Source: Allosediminivita pacifica
Lineage (GTDB): Bacteria > Pseudomonadota > Alphaproteobacteria > Rhodobacterales > Rhodobacteraceae
Direction of reading: 5' to 3'
NCBI RefSeq assembly: GCF_003054175.1
Contig: NZ_QBKN01000012.1
Span: 1-64,000 of the forward strand
DNA length: 64,000 nucleotides
Shown here: positions 15,805 to 23,980 of the stretch, in pieces
Numbering within the stretch: position 1 is the first letter of the stretch
Layout: each line of letters starts with the position of its first letter
Program-made: the position numbers and the translations under genes
The notes under the pieces: model-generated
Database searches by the model: none
Seen by the model: the letters and a program-made list of their open reading frames with translations, nothing else
Told to the model about the DNA's origin: nothing

Positions 15805-15826
15805 GGTCCCGCCCGGTGGCGGGACC
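15805..15826. terminator. Strong intra-operon hairpin
   Basis: GGTCCCGCC-CGGT-GGCGGGACC is a perfect 9-bp stem 12 nt beyond the stop of the upstream TIM-barrel gene, within a 126-nt gap and with no T run. It may be an attenuator, a partial terminator or an mRNA-stabilising end that sets the ratio between the transporter part and the periplasmic enzyme part of the operon. Confidence 0.5.
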
Positions 15827-15838
15827 GCGATCAGGGGA

Positions 15839-16687
15839 TCAGTTGGAGGCCGCGTGGGCGGGCAGTTCCTCGCGCAGGAAATCCGCGCCCTCGGCGATCA
15901 CGCCCGCGGCGTCGGCGGGCAGGTCGTGTTCGATGATGTACCATTCGACACCGACCTCTTGCGCGGCGTCGAGGATGCCTGGCCAATCCAGAGTGCCGGC
16001 TCCGACTGCCGCGAAACCGCGCTGGTCTTCGTTTTCGCCATCAGGCGCGTTGTCCTTGGCATGGACCGCAAAGACCCGGTCGCCGATGGTGCGCAGGTAT
16101 TCGGCCGGATCATGCCCGCCACGATCCACCCAGGCGAGGTCGATCTGGGCAAGAACGTCGGGGCCTGCGGCCTCGAACATGATTTCGAGGGCGGTCTGAC
16201 CGTCATAATCGACCATCTCGAAGTCGTGGTTGTGATAGCCGAGGCGCATGTCTTCTTCTGCGAGCTCCGCGGCAATGCCCCCGAGTTCCTCGCCCAGCTC
16301 CTGCCATCCTGCGGCGTCGGTCGGGCGCTGATCTTCGGGCAGGTATGGCACGGTGATCGTGTCGTTCCCGATCGCCTTGTTGAAAGCGACGGCCTCGTCG
16401 AGTTCGTCGCGAAGCGTGGCCAGTTGCACGTGGCTGGAAACGACTTCGATCCCATGCTCGTCGAGCATGCTGTTCAGGTCCTCTGCGGAGACGCCCTGCG
16501 TGCCAACGGTCTCGATGGCCGTCACGCCAGCGTCTTCGACAGCCTGCAACTGCTCTTCCAGCGTGCCGAGATCGCGCAGCGTGTACATCTGCACCGCGAT
16601 GGGCTGTCCCTCCTGCGCAACGGCGGGAAAGGCGATGGCACCGGCAAGGATGGTTCCGAGTGCGGCGTTTTGAATGTGATGTGTCAT
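15839..16687 (-). CDS. Secreted TIM-barrel sugar isomerase/epimerase-family protein
   Basis: A 282-residue protein with a Sec signal peptide (NAALGTILAGAIAFPAVAQ). A xylose isomerase-like TIM barrel follows: VQMYTLRDLGTLEEQL, AIETVGTQGV, LGYHNHDFEM near residue 150, AQIDLAWVDRGG and VEWYIIEHDLP, giving several His/Glu/Asp metal ligands. It belongs to the large sugar phosphate isomerase/epimerase family, but a secreted enzyme cannot act on phosphosugars; a 3-keto-sugar lyase or isomerase role is inferred. It begins a second segment of the sugar operon and has its own LacI-type operator 30-43 nt upstream of the start. Confidence 0.82.
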   Translation of the reverse strand: MTHHIQNAALGTILAGAIAFPAVAQEGQPIAVQMYTLRDLGTLEEQLQAVEDAGVTAIETVGTQGVSAEDLNSMLDEHGIEVVSSHVQLATLRDELDEAVAFNKAIGNDTITVPYLPEDQRPTDAAGWQELGEELGGIAAELAEEDMRLGYHNHDFEMVDYDGQTALEIMFEAAGPDVLAQIDLAWVDRGGHDPAEYLRTIGDRVFAVHAKDNAPDGENEDQRGFAAVGAGTLDWPGILDAAQEVGVEWYIIEHDLPADAAGVIAEGADFLREELPAHAASN

Positions 16688-16716
16688 GAGTCCTCCCTCT
16701 CAAAGTTTGCACGATC

Positions 16717-16730
16717 GTGTAATCGTTGTC
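16717..16730. promoter_or_regulatory. LacI-type operator O3 (internal promoter of the sugar locus)
   Basis: TGTAATCGTTGTCA upstream of the secreted TIM-barrel gene shares 12 of 14 bases with the operator TGTAATCGGTTTCA at 22549, and TCA follows both. It indicates that the periplasmic enzyme genes have their own promoter under the same LacI protein. Confidence 0.6.
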
Positions 16731-16823
16731 ATCAACTTAAGCGAGAATTTTACAGCTTTAGGTTGATTTCTTCCGATGGACAGATGGGCAGGGTGGGGGC
16801 CGCCTCCCGCGGCCCCCGGAGGA

Positions 16824-17759
16824 TCAGTAAGGGCTGTCCTCGTAGTAGTACTGCTCGGCGTTCTCCTGCGTGATCAGCTCGGAGGAGAGGATGAACTCCC
16901 CCGACATCGGCACGCCCTCGGACATGACGCCAAGAGCCGTCAGCTCGATTGCCGTCGCAATCATGGCGGGCGGGTAGGTCACGTCCACGGGCACCATGTC
17001 GTCACCCTCCTGAACGCGGCGAACCATCTCCTTCATGCCGGCGCCGCCAACGACCCACATCTCGTCCTCGCGACCGGCCTGTTCGATCGCGCCGATGGCA
17101 CCGACGGCCATGTCGTCGTCAGCCGCCCAGACCGCGTCGATCTCGGGATAGCGCGACAGGTAGTCCTGCATCACCGTGAAGGCGTCGTCGCGATTCCAGT
17201 TGCCGTGCTCCATGGCCAGGACCTCGACCCCGGAACCGTCGAGCGCAGCCTGGAAGGCTTCAACCCTCTCGTTGTCGATGCTGGTGGGGATGCCGCGCAG
17301 GACGACGACCTTGCTGCCTTCGTCCAGGTTCTCGACGAAGTAGTCCCCGGCGGTCTTGCCGAAGCTTTCGTTGTCACCGGCCACGTAGAGGTTCTCGATC
17401 CCCTCCTGAGACAGGCCGCGGTCCACCACGGTAACCCAGGTGCCGCTCTCGGCAATGCGCTGGATCGGGCCGGTCAGCGGTTCGGATTCGAAGGGCAGAA
17501 CCACCAGCGCGTCGATGTTGCGCGTGGCGACCATGTCTTCGAGATCGCTGATCTGGGTGCCGGAATCCGGGGTGGTGGTCAGCACGAAATCGAGGTTCTC
17601 GTACTGCTTCTCCAGCCGCTCGACGGTCTGTTCGGCGTGGAAGTTCAGAGCGCCGGCCCAGCCGTGGGTGGCAGCGGGGATCGAGACTCCTATCGTTTCC
17701 GCGGCGGCGGGCAGCGCGAGGCTGCCGACGAGCGCGGTCGTGAGTGCCAGATGTTTCAT
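16824..17759 (-). CDS. Ribose-type (CUT2) sugar ABC transporter substrate-binding protein
   Basis: A 311-residue periplasmic binding protein with a Sec signal (ALTTALVGSLALPAAA). The peripla_BP_4 fold shows IGVSIPAATHGWAGALNFHAEQTV at the start, LVVLPFESEPLTGPI, VTVVDRGLS and VWAADDDMAVGAIGAIEQAG. It captures a monosaccharide or small polyol in the periplasm for the adjacent permease/ATPase. It is the third transporter gene, 27 nt after the permease. The ligand cannot be read from sequence; the context suggests a product of 3-keto-glycoside breakdown. Confidence 0.9.
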   Translation of the reverse strand: MKHLALTTALVGSLALPAAAETIGVSIPAATHGWAGALNFHAEQTVERLEKQYENLDFVLTTTPDSGTQISDLEDMVATRNIDALVVLPFESEPLTGPIQRIAESGTWVTVVDRGLSQEGIENLYVAGDNESFGKTAGDYFVENLDEGSKVVVLRGIPTSIDNERVEAFQAALDGSGVEVLAMEHGNWNRDDAFTVMQDYLSRYPEIDAVWAADDDMAVGAIGAIEQAGREDEMWVVGGAGMKEMVRRVQEGDDMVPVDVTYPPAMIATAIELTALGVMSEGVPMSGEFILSSELITQENAEQYYYEDSPY

Positions 17760-17786
17760 GTTAGTCCTCCCTGGGGTTGAAAGATA

Positions 17787-18788
17787 TCAGCGCGACGCCT
17801 TGCCTTTCCTCTGAAGCACGACGGCGAGGATGATGATGACGCCCTGGATCGCGCCGTTGAGATAGGGGCTCACCATGTCGGTCAGGTTCAGGATGTTGCC
17901 GATCAGGCTGAGGATCAGCACGCCGACCACCGTGCCCCAGACCCGGCCAAAGCCGCCCTTGAGCATGGTGCCCCCGATGATCACGGCCGCGATGGCCTCG
18001 AGCTCCCACAGAAGACCTGTCGAGGCCGAGGCCGAGCCGAGGCGCGGCACGTACATGACCACCGCGACGCCCACGAGGAGCCCGAGCAGCACGTAGGTTA
18101 GCGTCTTGACCCGCAGCACGGCGACGGTGGAATAGCGCGCAACCGTTTCGTTCGATCCGATGGCGGCGCAGTGGCGACCGAAGGCAGTGTGGCGCATGAC
18201 GATCTCGCCGAGGATCGCGACGACGGCAAAGACGATGATCGGCCAGGAGATCCCGAGAATCCCGCCATAGTAGACCGGTCGGTAGAGTTCGCGCATGGCG
18301 TAGTCGAGCGAGAGAGTCCCGCCATCGGCCAGCCAGGTCACGAGGCTGCGGTAGATGCCCATGGTGCCGAGCGTGACGATGAAGGCCTCGATCCCGGCTC
18401 GGGTCACGAGAAGGCCGTTGATCGCCCCCGCGACAAGGCCCGCGGCCAGCGCGACCAGGACGCCGATCAGGATCACACCGAGGTTTTCGCCCATCCCGGG
18501 GATCAGAAGGTTCATGCAGAGGATCATGAGCCCTGCGATGAAGGCCGCCATTGAGCCGACCGAGAGGTCGAGCCCCCCGGCGGTGATGACGAAGGTCATG
18601 CCCACCGCGATGATCCCGATGAAGGCCGACCGCGCCAGCACGTTGGTGATGTTCGCGTAGCTGAGGAAGTTCGGATTCAGAAGGATGCCGATCAGGACCA
18701 GCGCGAGAAGCGCGAGGATCGGTCCCAGAACGGTCAGGTCTATCTTGAAACCGCGTGCCGCGGCGCCGTTGGTGCTTGCGGTGCTCAT
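17787..18788 (-). CDS. Ribose-type (CUT2) ABC transporter permease
   Basis: A 333-residue inner-membrane permease of the RbsC family with about eight to ten hydrophobic segments. The family signature regions are VGMTFVITAGGLDLSVGSMAAF near residues 60-85 and GGTMLKGGFGRVWGTVVGVLI near residue 275. It forms the homodimeric pore driven by the double-domain ATPase, whose stop overlaps this start (ATGA). The short N-terminal leader (residues 1-20) is cytoplasmic. Confidence 0.92.
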   Translation of the reverse strand: MSTASTNGAAARGFKIDLTVLGPILALLALVLIGILLNPNFLSYANITNVLARSAFIGIIAVGMTFVITAGGLDLSVGSMAAFIAGLMILCMNLLIPGMGENLGVILIGVLVALAAGLVAGAINGLLVTRAGIEAFIVTLGTMGIYRSLVTWLADGGTLSLDYAMRELYRPVYYGGILGISWPIIVFAVVAILGEIVMRHTAFGRHCAAIGSNETVARYSTVAVLRVKTLTYVLLGLLVGVAVVMYVPRLGSASASTGLLWELEAIAAVIIGGTMLKGGFGRVWGTVVGVLILSLIGNILNLTDMVSPYLNGAIQGVIIILAVVLQRKGKASR

Positions 18789-20287
18789 GCCGCGTCCTCC
18801 CTGTGTCCTCCAAGACCCGTGGCGAGCCGGATGACGTTGTCCTCTGTCACCTCCTTGCCCTGAAGCTCTCCGCTGATCCGGCCGCCGTGTATGACGTAGA
18901 CGCGGTCGCAGAGGCCGATCAGTTCGGGCATTTCGGACGAGATGACGATGATGCTGCGCCCTTCCTCCGCGAGGCGGTGGATCAGGCGGTAGATCTGCTG
19001 CTTGGTGCCGATATCGATGCCGCGGGTAGGCTCGTCGATGACGACCACCTCGGGGTCGGCCAGCATGGTCTTGGCCAGCAGAAGTTTCTGCTGGTTGCCG
19101 CCGGACAGGTTGCCGACCTGCACGTCGCGCGAAGGCACGCGGATGTCGAAGTCCTTGATGGCTTGTTCAAGCGCCCTTGCCTCGGCTTTCCGGTCGATCA
19201 GCGGCTTGGCATAGCGGTGAAGGACCGAAAGCGTCAGGTTCTCGGTCAGGGACTTCTCCAGGAGGAGACCGGCGCCCTTTCGGTCCTCGGTCAGGTACAC
19301 GAACCCGCGGCGGCGGGCCTCGGCCACGTCGCCGTCGGGCAGCGGCGTGTCCTTGAATTTCACTTCACCCGTGCGCGGACGCAGGCCGACAAGGCCCTCC
19401 ATCAGTTCCGTCCGCCCCGCGCCGACCAGACCGCCGATGCCGAGGATCTCGCCCTTGCGCAGCGCCAGAGATGCGCCGGTCACGTGGCCGGGGACGTCTA
19501 CATCCCGCGCTTCGAGGATCGTCTCGCCGCCGCCGGGGCGTTTTTCGGGGAAAAGGTCCGAAACCTCGCGCCCGACCATGGCGGTGGCCATCTTGTCCTG
19601 CGTGAAGTCGCTGATCGGGCCGTGCGCCACGACCGCCCCGTCCCGCAGCACCGTGACGCGGTCGGCGATCTCGCGCACCTCGTCGAGCTTGTGAGAGGTG
19701 AACAGGATGGCCGCGCCCTCGTCGCGCAGGCGGCGGACCTGCTTGAACAGCACGCGGGCCTCGGCACCGGTCAGCACTGCGGTCGGTTCGTCCATGATCA
19801 GGACGCGGACGTTGCGCGACAGGGCCTTGGCGATCTCGACCATCTGCTTCTCTGGGACCGAGATGTCGGACAGCCGGGTGGTGGGCGCAACATTCGCTTC
19901 GAGCGCCTGCATCAGCTCGCGCGACTTCGCTTGCATGGACCGGTGGTCCAGGAAGGGGCCACGTTTCAGTTCGCGCCCGAGGAAGATGTTCTGCTCGACG
20001 CTGAGGTGTTCGGCGAGGTTGAATTCCTGGTGGATCATGATGACCCCGGCCGCTTCGGCCTCGGCGCTTTCGGAAAACGCCACCGCCTTCCCGTCCAGCC
20101 GCACCTCGCCTTCCGTCGCGGAGAGGTAGCCGCCGAGGATCTTCATCATCGTGGACTTGCCTGCGCCGTTTTCACCGATCAGCGCGTGCACCTCTCCGGG
20201 GCGCAGGTCGAAGTCGACCCCATGCAGCACTTCGATCGGCCCGAAGCGCTTTGTCACTTCGTGAAGGGCGAGGGCAGGGGCCGTCAT
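18785..20287 (-). CDS. Ribose-type ABC transporter ATP-binding protein (two ABC domains)
   Basis: A 500-residue ATPase with two tandem ABC domains, as in RbsA/MglA. Domain 1 has Walker A GENGAGKSTMMKIL near residue 38 and Walker B LIMDEPTAVL; its signature is the divergent SVPEKQMVEIA. Domain 2 has a degenerate Walker A (GGLVGAGRTELMEGL) and a proper signature and Walker B (NLSGGNQQKLLLAK, VVIDEPTRGID). This asymmetry is normal for the CUT2 class. Both ends overlap the neighbouring genes by 4 nt, giving tight coupling with the dehydrogenase gene and the permease. Confidence 0.93.
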   Translation of the reverse strand: MTAPALALHEVTKRFGPIEVLHGVDFDLRPGEVHALIGENGAGKSTMMKILGGYLSATEGEVRLDGKAVAFSESAEAEAAGVIMIHQEFNLAEHLSVEQNIFLGRELKRGPFLDHRSMQAKSRELMQALEANVAPTTRLSDISVPEKQMVEIAKALSRNVRVLIMDEPTAVLTGAEARVLFKQVRRLRDEGAAILFTSHKLDEVREIADRVTVLRDGAVVAHGPISDFTQDKMATAMVGREVSDLFPEKRPGGGETILEARDVDVPGHVTGASLALRKGEILGIGGLVGAGRTELMEGLVGLRPRTGEVKFKDTPLPDGDVAEARRRGFVYLTEDRKGAGLLLEKSLTENLTLSVLHRYAKPLIDRKAEARALEQAIKDFDIRVPSRDVQVGNLSGGNQQKLLLAKTMLADPEVVVIDEPTRGIDIGTKQQIYRLIHRLAEEGRSIIVISSEMPELIGLCDRVYVIHGGRISGELQGKEVTEDNVIRLATGLGGHREDAA

Positions 20288-21438
20288 GACTTCAGTTCCA
20301 CCCAGGCGGCGTCGCGGGACGACGAGCGCACGCAGGCCTCGACGAAGGCCACACCCTCGATACCGTCCTCAAGGCTCGGCAGGTCCACGCCCTCGGGGAC
20401 CGGCTCGCCCCGCTGGTGCGCTCGTATGGCGAGCGCGGCATCGGTGTATATGTTCGCGAAGCCTTCGAGGTAGCCTTCCGGGTGGCCCGGCGGAATGCGG
20501 CTGACCCGCGCTGCCGCGTCCCCGGTGCCGGGGCCGTTGCGCGTCAGCCGGCGTGTCGGTTCCCCGTGGGTCGTGTGCCAGAGCTGGTTCGGAGTCTCCT
20601 GGAACCACTCGAGCGCGCCCTTGTCGCCGAAGACACGCAGACGCAGACCGTTTTCCTGCCCCGGCGCGACCTGGCTGCACCAGAGCATGCCCTTGGCGCC
20701 GCCCGCGAAGCGCATCATCACGTGCGCGTTGTCATCGAGCTGCCGTCCGGGCACGAAAGCCGCAAGATCTGCGGCCAGTTTTTCCAACGCCAGTCCCGTC
20801 ACGAACCGGGCGAGGTGATAGGCATGCGTGCCGATGTCGCCGGTCGCACCGCCCAGGCCTGCGCGCTCGGGGTCGGCGCGCCATTCGGCTTGTTTCACAC
20901 CCTGTTCTTCGACCGCATCGGTCATCCAGTCCTGCGGATATTCAACCTGGACCACACGGATGGCGCCAAGCGCGCCCGCGGCAACCATCTCCTTGGCCAG
21001 GCGGACCATCGGGTAGCCCGAATAGTTATGGGTCAGCACGAAAAGCGCGTCGGCCTTTTCCGCGGTCTGGCGCAGGCGCTTGGCCTCGGCCAGAGACGAG
21101 GACAGCGGCTTGTCGCAGATTACGTGGATGCCCCGCTTGAGGAACTCTCGTGCGACGGGGACGTGCAGATGGTTCGGTGTGCAGATCGCCACCGCCTCGA
21201 TGCCGTCTTTCAGGCGCGCTTCGCGCTTGGCCATCTCGGTGTAGTCGGAATAGGTCCGGTCTTCGGCAAGGCCGACCGCGGCGCCGCTCTGCTCGGCCTT
21301 TTCGGGTGTCGAGCTCAACGCGCCGGCCACGAGGCGATATCGTCCGTCAATGCGGCTTGCGATGCGGTGCACGTCGCCGATGAAGGCGCCGGCGCCACCG
21401 CCGACCATGCCGAGCCGGATGGGAGTGTGACGCTCCAT
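20284..21438 (-). CDS. Gfo/Idh/MocA-family NAD(P)-dependent sugar dehydrogenase
   Basis: A 384-residue oxidoreductase. The N-terminal Rossmann fold shows LGMVGGGAGAFIGDVHRIA, AVAICTPNHLHVPVAREFLKRGIHVICDKPLS (the family's conserved Lys-Pro) and FVLTHNYSGYPMVRLAKE. A C-terminal substrate domain includes the conserved GDIGTHAYHLARFVTG. Members interconvert hydroxyl and keto groups on cyclic sugars, often at C3. In the cytoplasm it could reduce an imported 3-keto sugar or oxidise the imported sugar. The ATG at 21438 was chosen because the Rossmann motif starts ten residues later; its stop overlaps the ATPase start. Confidence 0.9.
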   Translation of the reverse strand: MERHTPIRLGMVGGGAGAFIGDVHRIASRIDGRYRLVAGALSSTPEKAEQSGAAVGLAEDRTYSDYTEMAKREARLKDGIEAVAICTPNHLHVPVAREFLKRGIHVICDKPLSSSLAEAKRLRQTAEKADALFVLTHNYSGYPMVRLAKEMVAAGALGAIRVVQVEYPQDWMTDAVEEQGVKQAEWRADPERAGLGGATGDIGTHAYHLARFVTGLALEKLAADLAAFVPGRQLDDNAHVMMRFAGGAKGMLWCSQVAPGQENGLRLRVFGDKGALEWFQETPNQLWHTTHGEPTRRLTRNGPGTGDAAARVSRIPPGHPEGYLEGFANIYTDAALAIRAHQRGEPVPEGVDLPSLEDGIEGVAFVEACVRSSSRDAAWVELKS

Positions 21439-21440
21439 GT

Positions 21441-22499
21441 TCAGCCCTCCAGTCCGAGAAGTTTGCGGTTCGTCGCGTCGTCGGCGCCTGTGCCGGCGAA
21501 GTCGTCGAAGGCGCGATCGGTGACGCGGATGATGTGGTCGCGGGTGAAGGCTGCACCCTCGCGCGCGCCGTCCTCGGGGTGCTTCAGGGCGCATTCCCAC
21601 TCGACCACCGCCCAGCCGTCGAAATCGATTGCGGCGAGCTTGGAGAACACCGCGCCGAAGTCCACCTGGCCGTCTCCGGGGCTGCGGAACCGGCCCGCAC
21701 GGTCGACCCAGCCCTGGTATCCGCCGTAGACGCCCTGCCGCCCGTTGGGCCGGAACTCGGCGTCCTTGACGTGGAACATGGCGATCCGGTCGGCGTAGAT
21801 GTCTATGAACTCGAGGTAGTCCATCGCCTGCAGCACGAAGTGCGAGGGATCGTAGAGGATGCGCGCGCGATTGTGCTGTTTCACCTTGTCGAGGAACATC
21901 TCGAAGGTGACGCCGTCATGCAGGTCCTCGCCCGGATGGAGCTCGAAGCAGACGTCGACGCCGCGTTCCTCCGCGTGGTCGAAGATCGGCAGCCAGCGCG
22001 CGGCGAGTTCGTCGAAGGCGGCGTCGATCAGGCCCGCCGGGCGCTGGGGCCAGGGGTAGACGAAGGGCCAGGCCAGTGCGCCAGAGAAGGCCGCGATCTT
22101 GGTCAGGCCCATGTTTGCGGCGGCGTCGATGGTCTTTTTTACCTGATCCACGGCCCATGCCTGTCGTGCCTTCGGGTCGCCGTGCACCGAGGCATCGGCA
22201 AAGCCGTCAAAGGCGAGGTCGTAGGCGGGATGTACGGCGACCAGCTGGCCCTGAAGGTGGGCAGAGAGCTCGGTGATCTCGACACCGGCCTCTGCGGCCC
22301 GACCCTTGAGGTCATCGCAGTAGTCGGTGGAGGTTGCTGCCTTGTCGAGATCCATGAGGCAGGTCTCGGCCGTTGGCACCTGTGCCCCGGCATAGCCGCA
22401 TTCGGCAGCCCACCGGCTCAGACCGTCGAAGTTGTCGAACGGCGGCTCTGAGCCGACGAACTGGGCGAGAAACAGGCCGGGGCCCTTCATGGTCTTCAT
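21441..22499 (-). CDS. Cytoplasmic TIM-barrel sugar isomerase/epimerase
   Basis: A 352-residue xylose isomerase-like TIM barrel without signal peptide. Catalytic strands are visible as ELSAHLQGQLVAVHP, GVDVCFELHPGEDLHDG near residue 190, ARILYDPSHFVLQ near residue 220, AMFHVKDAEFRPNG and DGWAVVEWECALKHPEDG, supplying the Glu/Asp/His/Glu metal set. It is the first gene of the LacI-controlled operon, 2 nt before the Gfo/Idh/MocA gene. Such a pair commonly works in sequence: oxidation to a keto sugar, then isomerisation or elimination. It is the third TIM-barrel protein of the locus and the only cytoplasmic one. Confidence 0.88.
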   Translation of the reverse strand: MKTMKGPGLFLAQFVGSEPPFDNFDGLSRWAAECGYAGAQVPTAETCLMDLDKAATSTDYCDDLKGRAAEAGVEITELSAHLQGQLVAVHPAYDLAFDGFADASVHGDPKARQAWAVDQVKKTIDAAANMGLTKIAAFSGALAWPFVYPWPQRPAGLIDAAFDELAARWLPIFDHAEERGVDVCFELHPGEDLHDGVTFEMFLDKVKQHNRARILYDPSHFVLQAMDYLEFIDIYADRIAMFHVKDAEFRPNGRQGVYGGYQGWVDRAGRFRSPGDGQVDFGAVFSKLAAIDFDGWAVVEWECALKHPEDGAREGAAFTRDHIIRVTDRAFDDFAGTGADDATNRKLLGLEG

Positions 22500-22548
22500 G
22501 CATCCTCCCTTGCCGCGTTTCAGGGCGTATCTCCGGGAGATTCACCTC

Positions 22549-22592
22549 TGTAATCGGTTTCATCAGGGGAGCACATCGTGTAAACCTTTACA
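22549..22592. promoter_or_regulatory. Paired LacI-type operators in the divergent promoter
   Basis: Two 14-bp dyads, TGTAATCGGTTTCA (22549-22562) and TGTAAACCTTTACA (22579-22592, perfectly symmetric TGTAAA/TTTACA), have centres exactly 30 bp apart, close to three helical turns. They lie between the TIM-barrel operon start and the lacI-type gene. The arrangement suits cooperative binding or dual control of both transcripts. Confidence 0.65.
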
Positions 22593-22647
22593 AGTCCAGA
22601 TTGTCCTGCTTCTTGCACCGGCTACTGGATGGAAGAGGTTCCCGACC

Positions 22648-23661
22648 ATGAATGAGCACCGCACGCAAAGAACCGCACGCATCAAGGACGTGGCGCGGAT
22701 CGCGGGTGTCTCGACGGCGACGGTGAGCCGAACCCTGTCCAATCCCGACATTGTCTCCGAAGGCACGCGCAGGGCCGTGCTCGAGGCGATCGAGGAGACC
22801 GGATATTCGGTCAATCTCAGCGCGCAGAACCTTCGCCGGCAGCGAACAGGCGGCATCCTCGCTCTCGCGCCGAACCTCGCCAACCCGTTCTTTTCCGAGA
22901 TCCTTTCGGGAATTTCCGACGTTCTTCGGGGAGCCGGGCTCAACCTCATCGTTGGCGATACCGCGATCGGCGACGATGCGCGCCTCAGACTCGTCGATTA
23001 CGCGAACCGGTCACGGTGCGACGGGCTTATCGTGCTCGACGGGAGCCTCGATCCGGAGGTCTTCATGCGAAGCCAGTGCCCGCCGGTCGTTCAGGTCTGC
23101 GAATGGATCCAGGGACTTGCCGCGCCCAAGGTCCTCGCCGACAACGAGCGTGGCGCAGGTCTGGCGGTCGATCACCTGGTGGGGCTCGGGCACGAGCGCA
23201 TCGGGCGGCTTGCCGGGCCGGAGAAGAATACGCTGACCCAGGCGCGGGATTCGGGATTTGGTCGGGCGCTGGGGCGACATGGCCTTGTGCCCGACGTTGT
23301 TTATCGCGGCGACTTCTCGCTCGCTTCGGGACAGCGCGCAGCGGAGCAGCTCCTCGGAGCGCGCAACCGGCCCACGGCAATCTTCTGTGACAACGACGAA
23401 ATGGCCTGCGGCATGATGGGAGCCCTCCGTCGCGCAGGGCTGCAGGTGCCCGAAGACCTGTCGATCGTCGGGTTCGACGATATCGAGTTGTCTAGGCACC
23501 TCACGCCGGCGCTGACGACGGTGCGCCAACCGCGCAAGGCGCTTGGTACGCGAGCGGCGCGAACGCTCCTCCAGCAGCTCGATGGGGTGGACGTTCCCAA
23601 CGAGACGCGCGTGCCGGTCTCGCTCGAGGTGCGCGAAAGCACGGCGCCACCCGCGCGCTGA
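22648..23661 (+). CDS. LacI-family transcriptional regulator of the sugar locus
   Basis: A 337-residue LacI/GalR regulator. The N-terminal helix-turn-helix and hinge is IKDVARIAGVSTATVSRTLS (residues 12-31), then TGYSVNLSAQNLRRQRTGGILAL. A periplasmic-binding-protein-like effector domain follows, with NLANPFFSEILSGI, VVQVCEWIQG, AIFCDNDEMACGMMGALRRAG and LSIVGFDDIELSRHLTPALTTVRQP. It probably represses the divergent operon until a sugar effector binds. The ATG at 22648 was chosen because the HTH begins 11 residues later and GAAGAGG lies upstream. Three candidate operators are in this window. Confidence 0.92.
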   Translation: MNEHRTQRTARIKDVARIAGVSTATVSRTLSNPDIVSEGTRRAVLEAIEETGYSVNLSAQNLRRQRTGGILALAPNLANPFFSEILSGISDVLRGAGLNLIVGDTAIGDDARLRLVDYANRSRCDGLIVLDGSLDPEVFMRSQCPPVVQVCEWIQGLAAPKVLADNERGAGLAVDHLVGLGHERIGRLAGPEKNTLTQARDSGFGRALGRHGLVPDVVYRGDFSLASGQRAAEQLLGARNRPTAIFCDNDEMACGMMGALRRAGLQVPEDLSIVGFDDIELSRHLTPALTTVRQPRKALGTRAARTLLQQLDGVDVPNETRVPVSLEVRESTAPPAR

Positions 23662-23980
23662 TCCGCCCTCGCGCATGAGGGCGCTGCCGGTCTTTTCATG
23701 GCCGAAGTGTCGGCTGACACGCTTCGCCCGCTCGACCGGCGCCTGATATTTTTGACATCCGTGGTGCTAGGCGGAGGCCCTGTGGCCCGCCCGCGGCTTT
23801 GTTTCCGGCTTGCTGAAGCACGTGTTTTCAATTGTGGGCCAGGGCGCTCGCGGTCGTGTCAGGGCATTTGAGTGGCGTACCGACATTAGAGCATCTAAAA
23901 CGTCGATTAACCTTGAGCTTTCCCGGCCGAAATGCAGGTTTGGGAAGAATTCGCATGCCAAATGTACCTTAGGAGTCCGC
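23662..23980. other. Intergenic region before the mrp operon
   Basis: About 320 nt without a credible gene. It holds the 3' end region of lacI and, near 23880-23945, a notably AT-richer stretch with a TTAAC half-site (about 23916) that probably contains the mrp promoter. No clear hairpin terminator was seen. Confidence 0.5.

Noticed and set aside
23810-23980. Upstream ATG extension of mrpA
   Set aside because: It would add a charged, non-membrane leader of 57 residues; the GTG at 23981 has a good ribosome site and begins the first helix.
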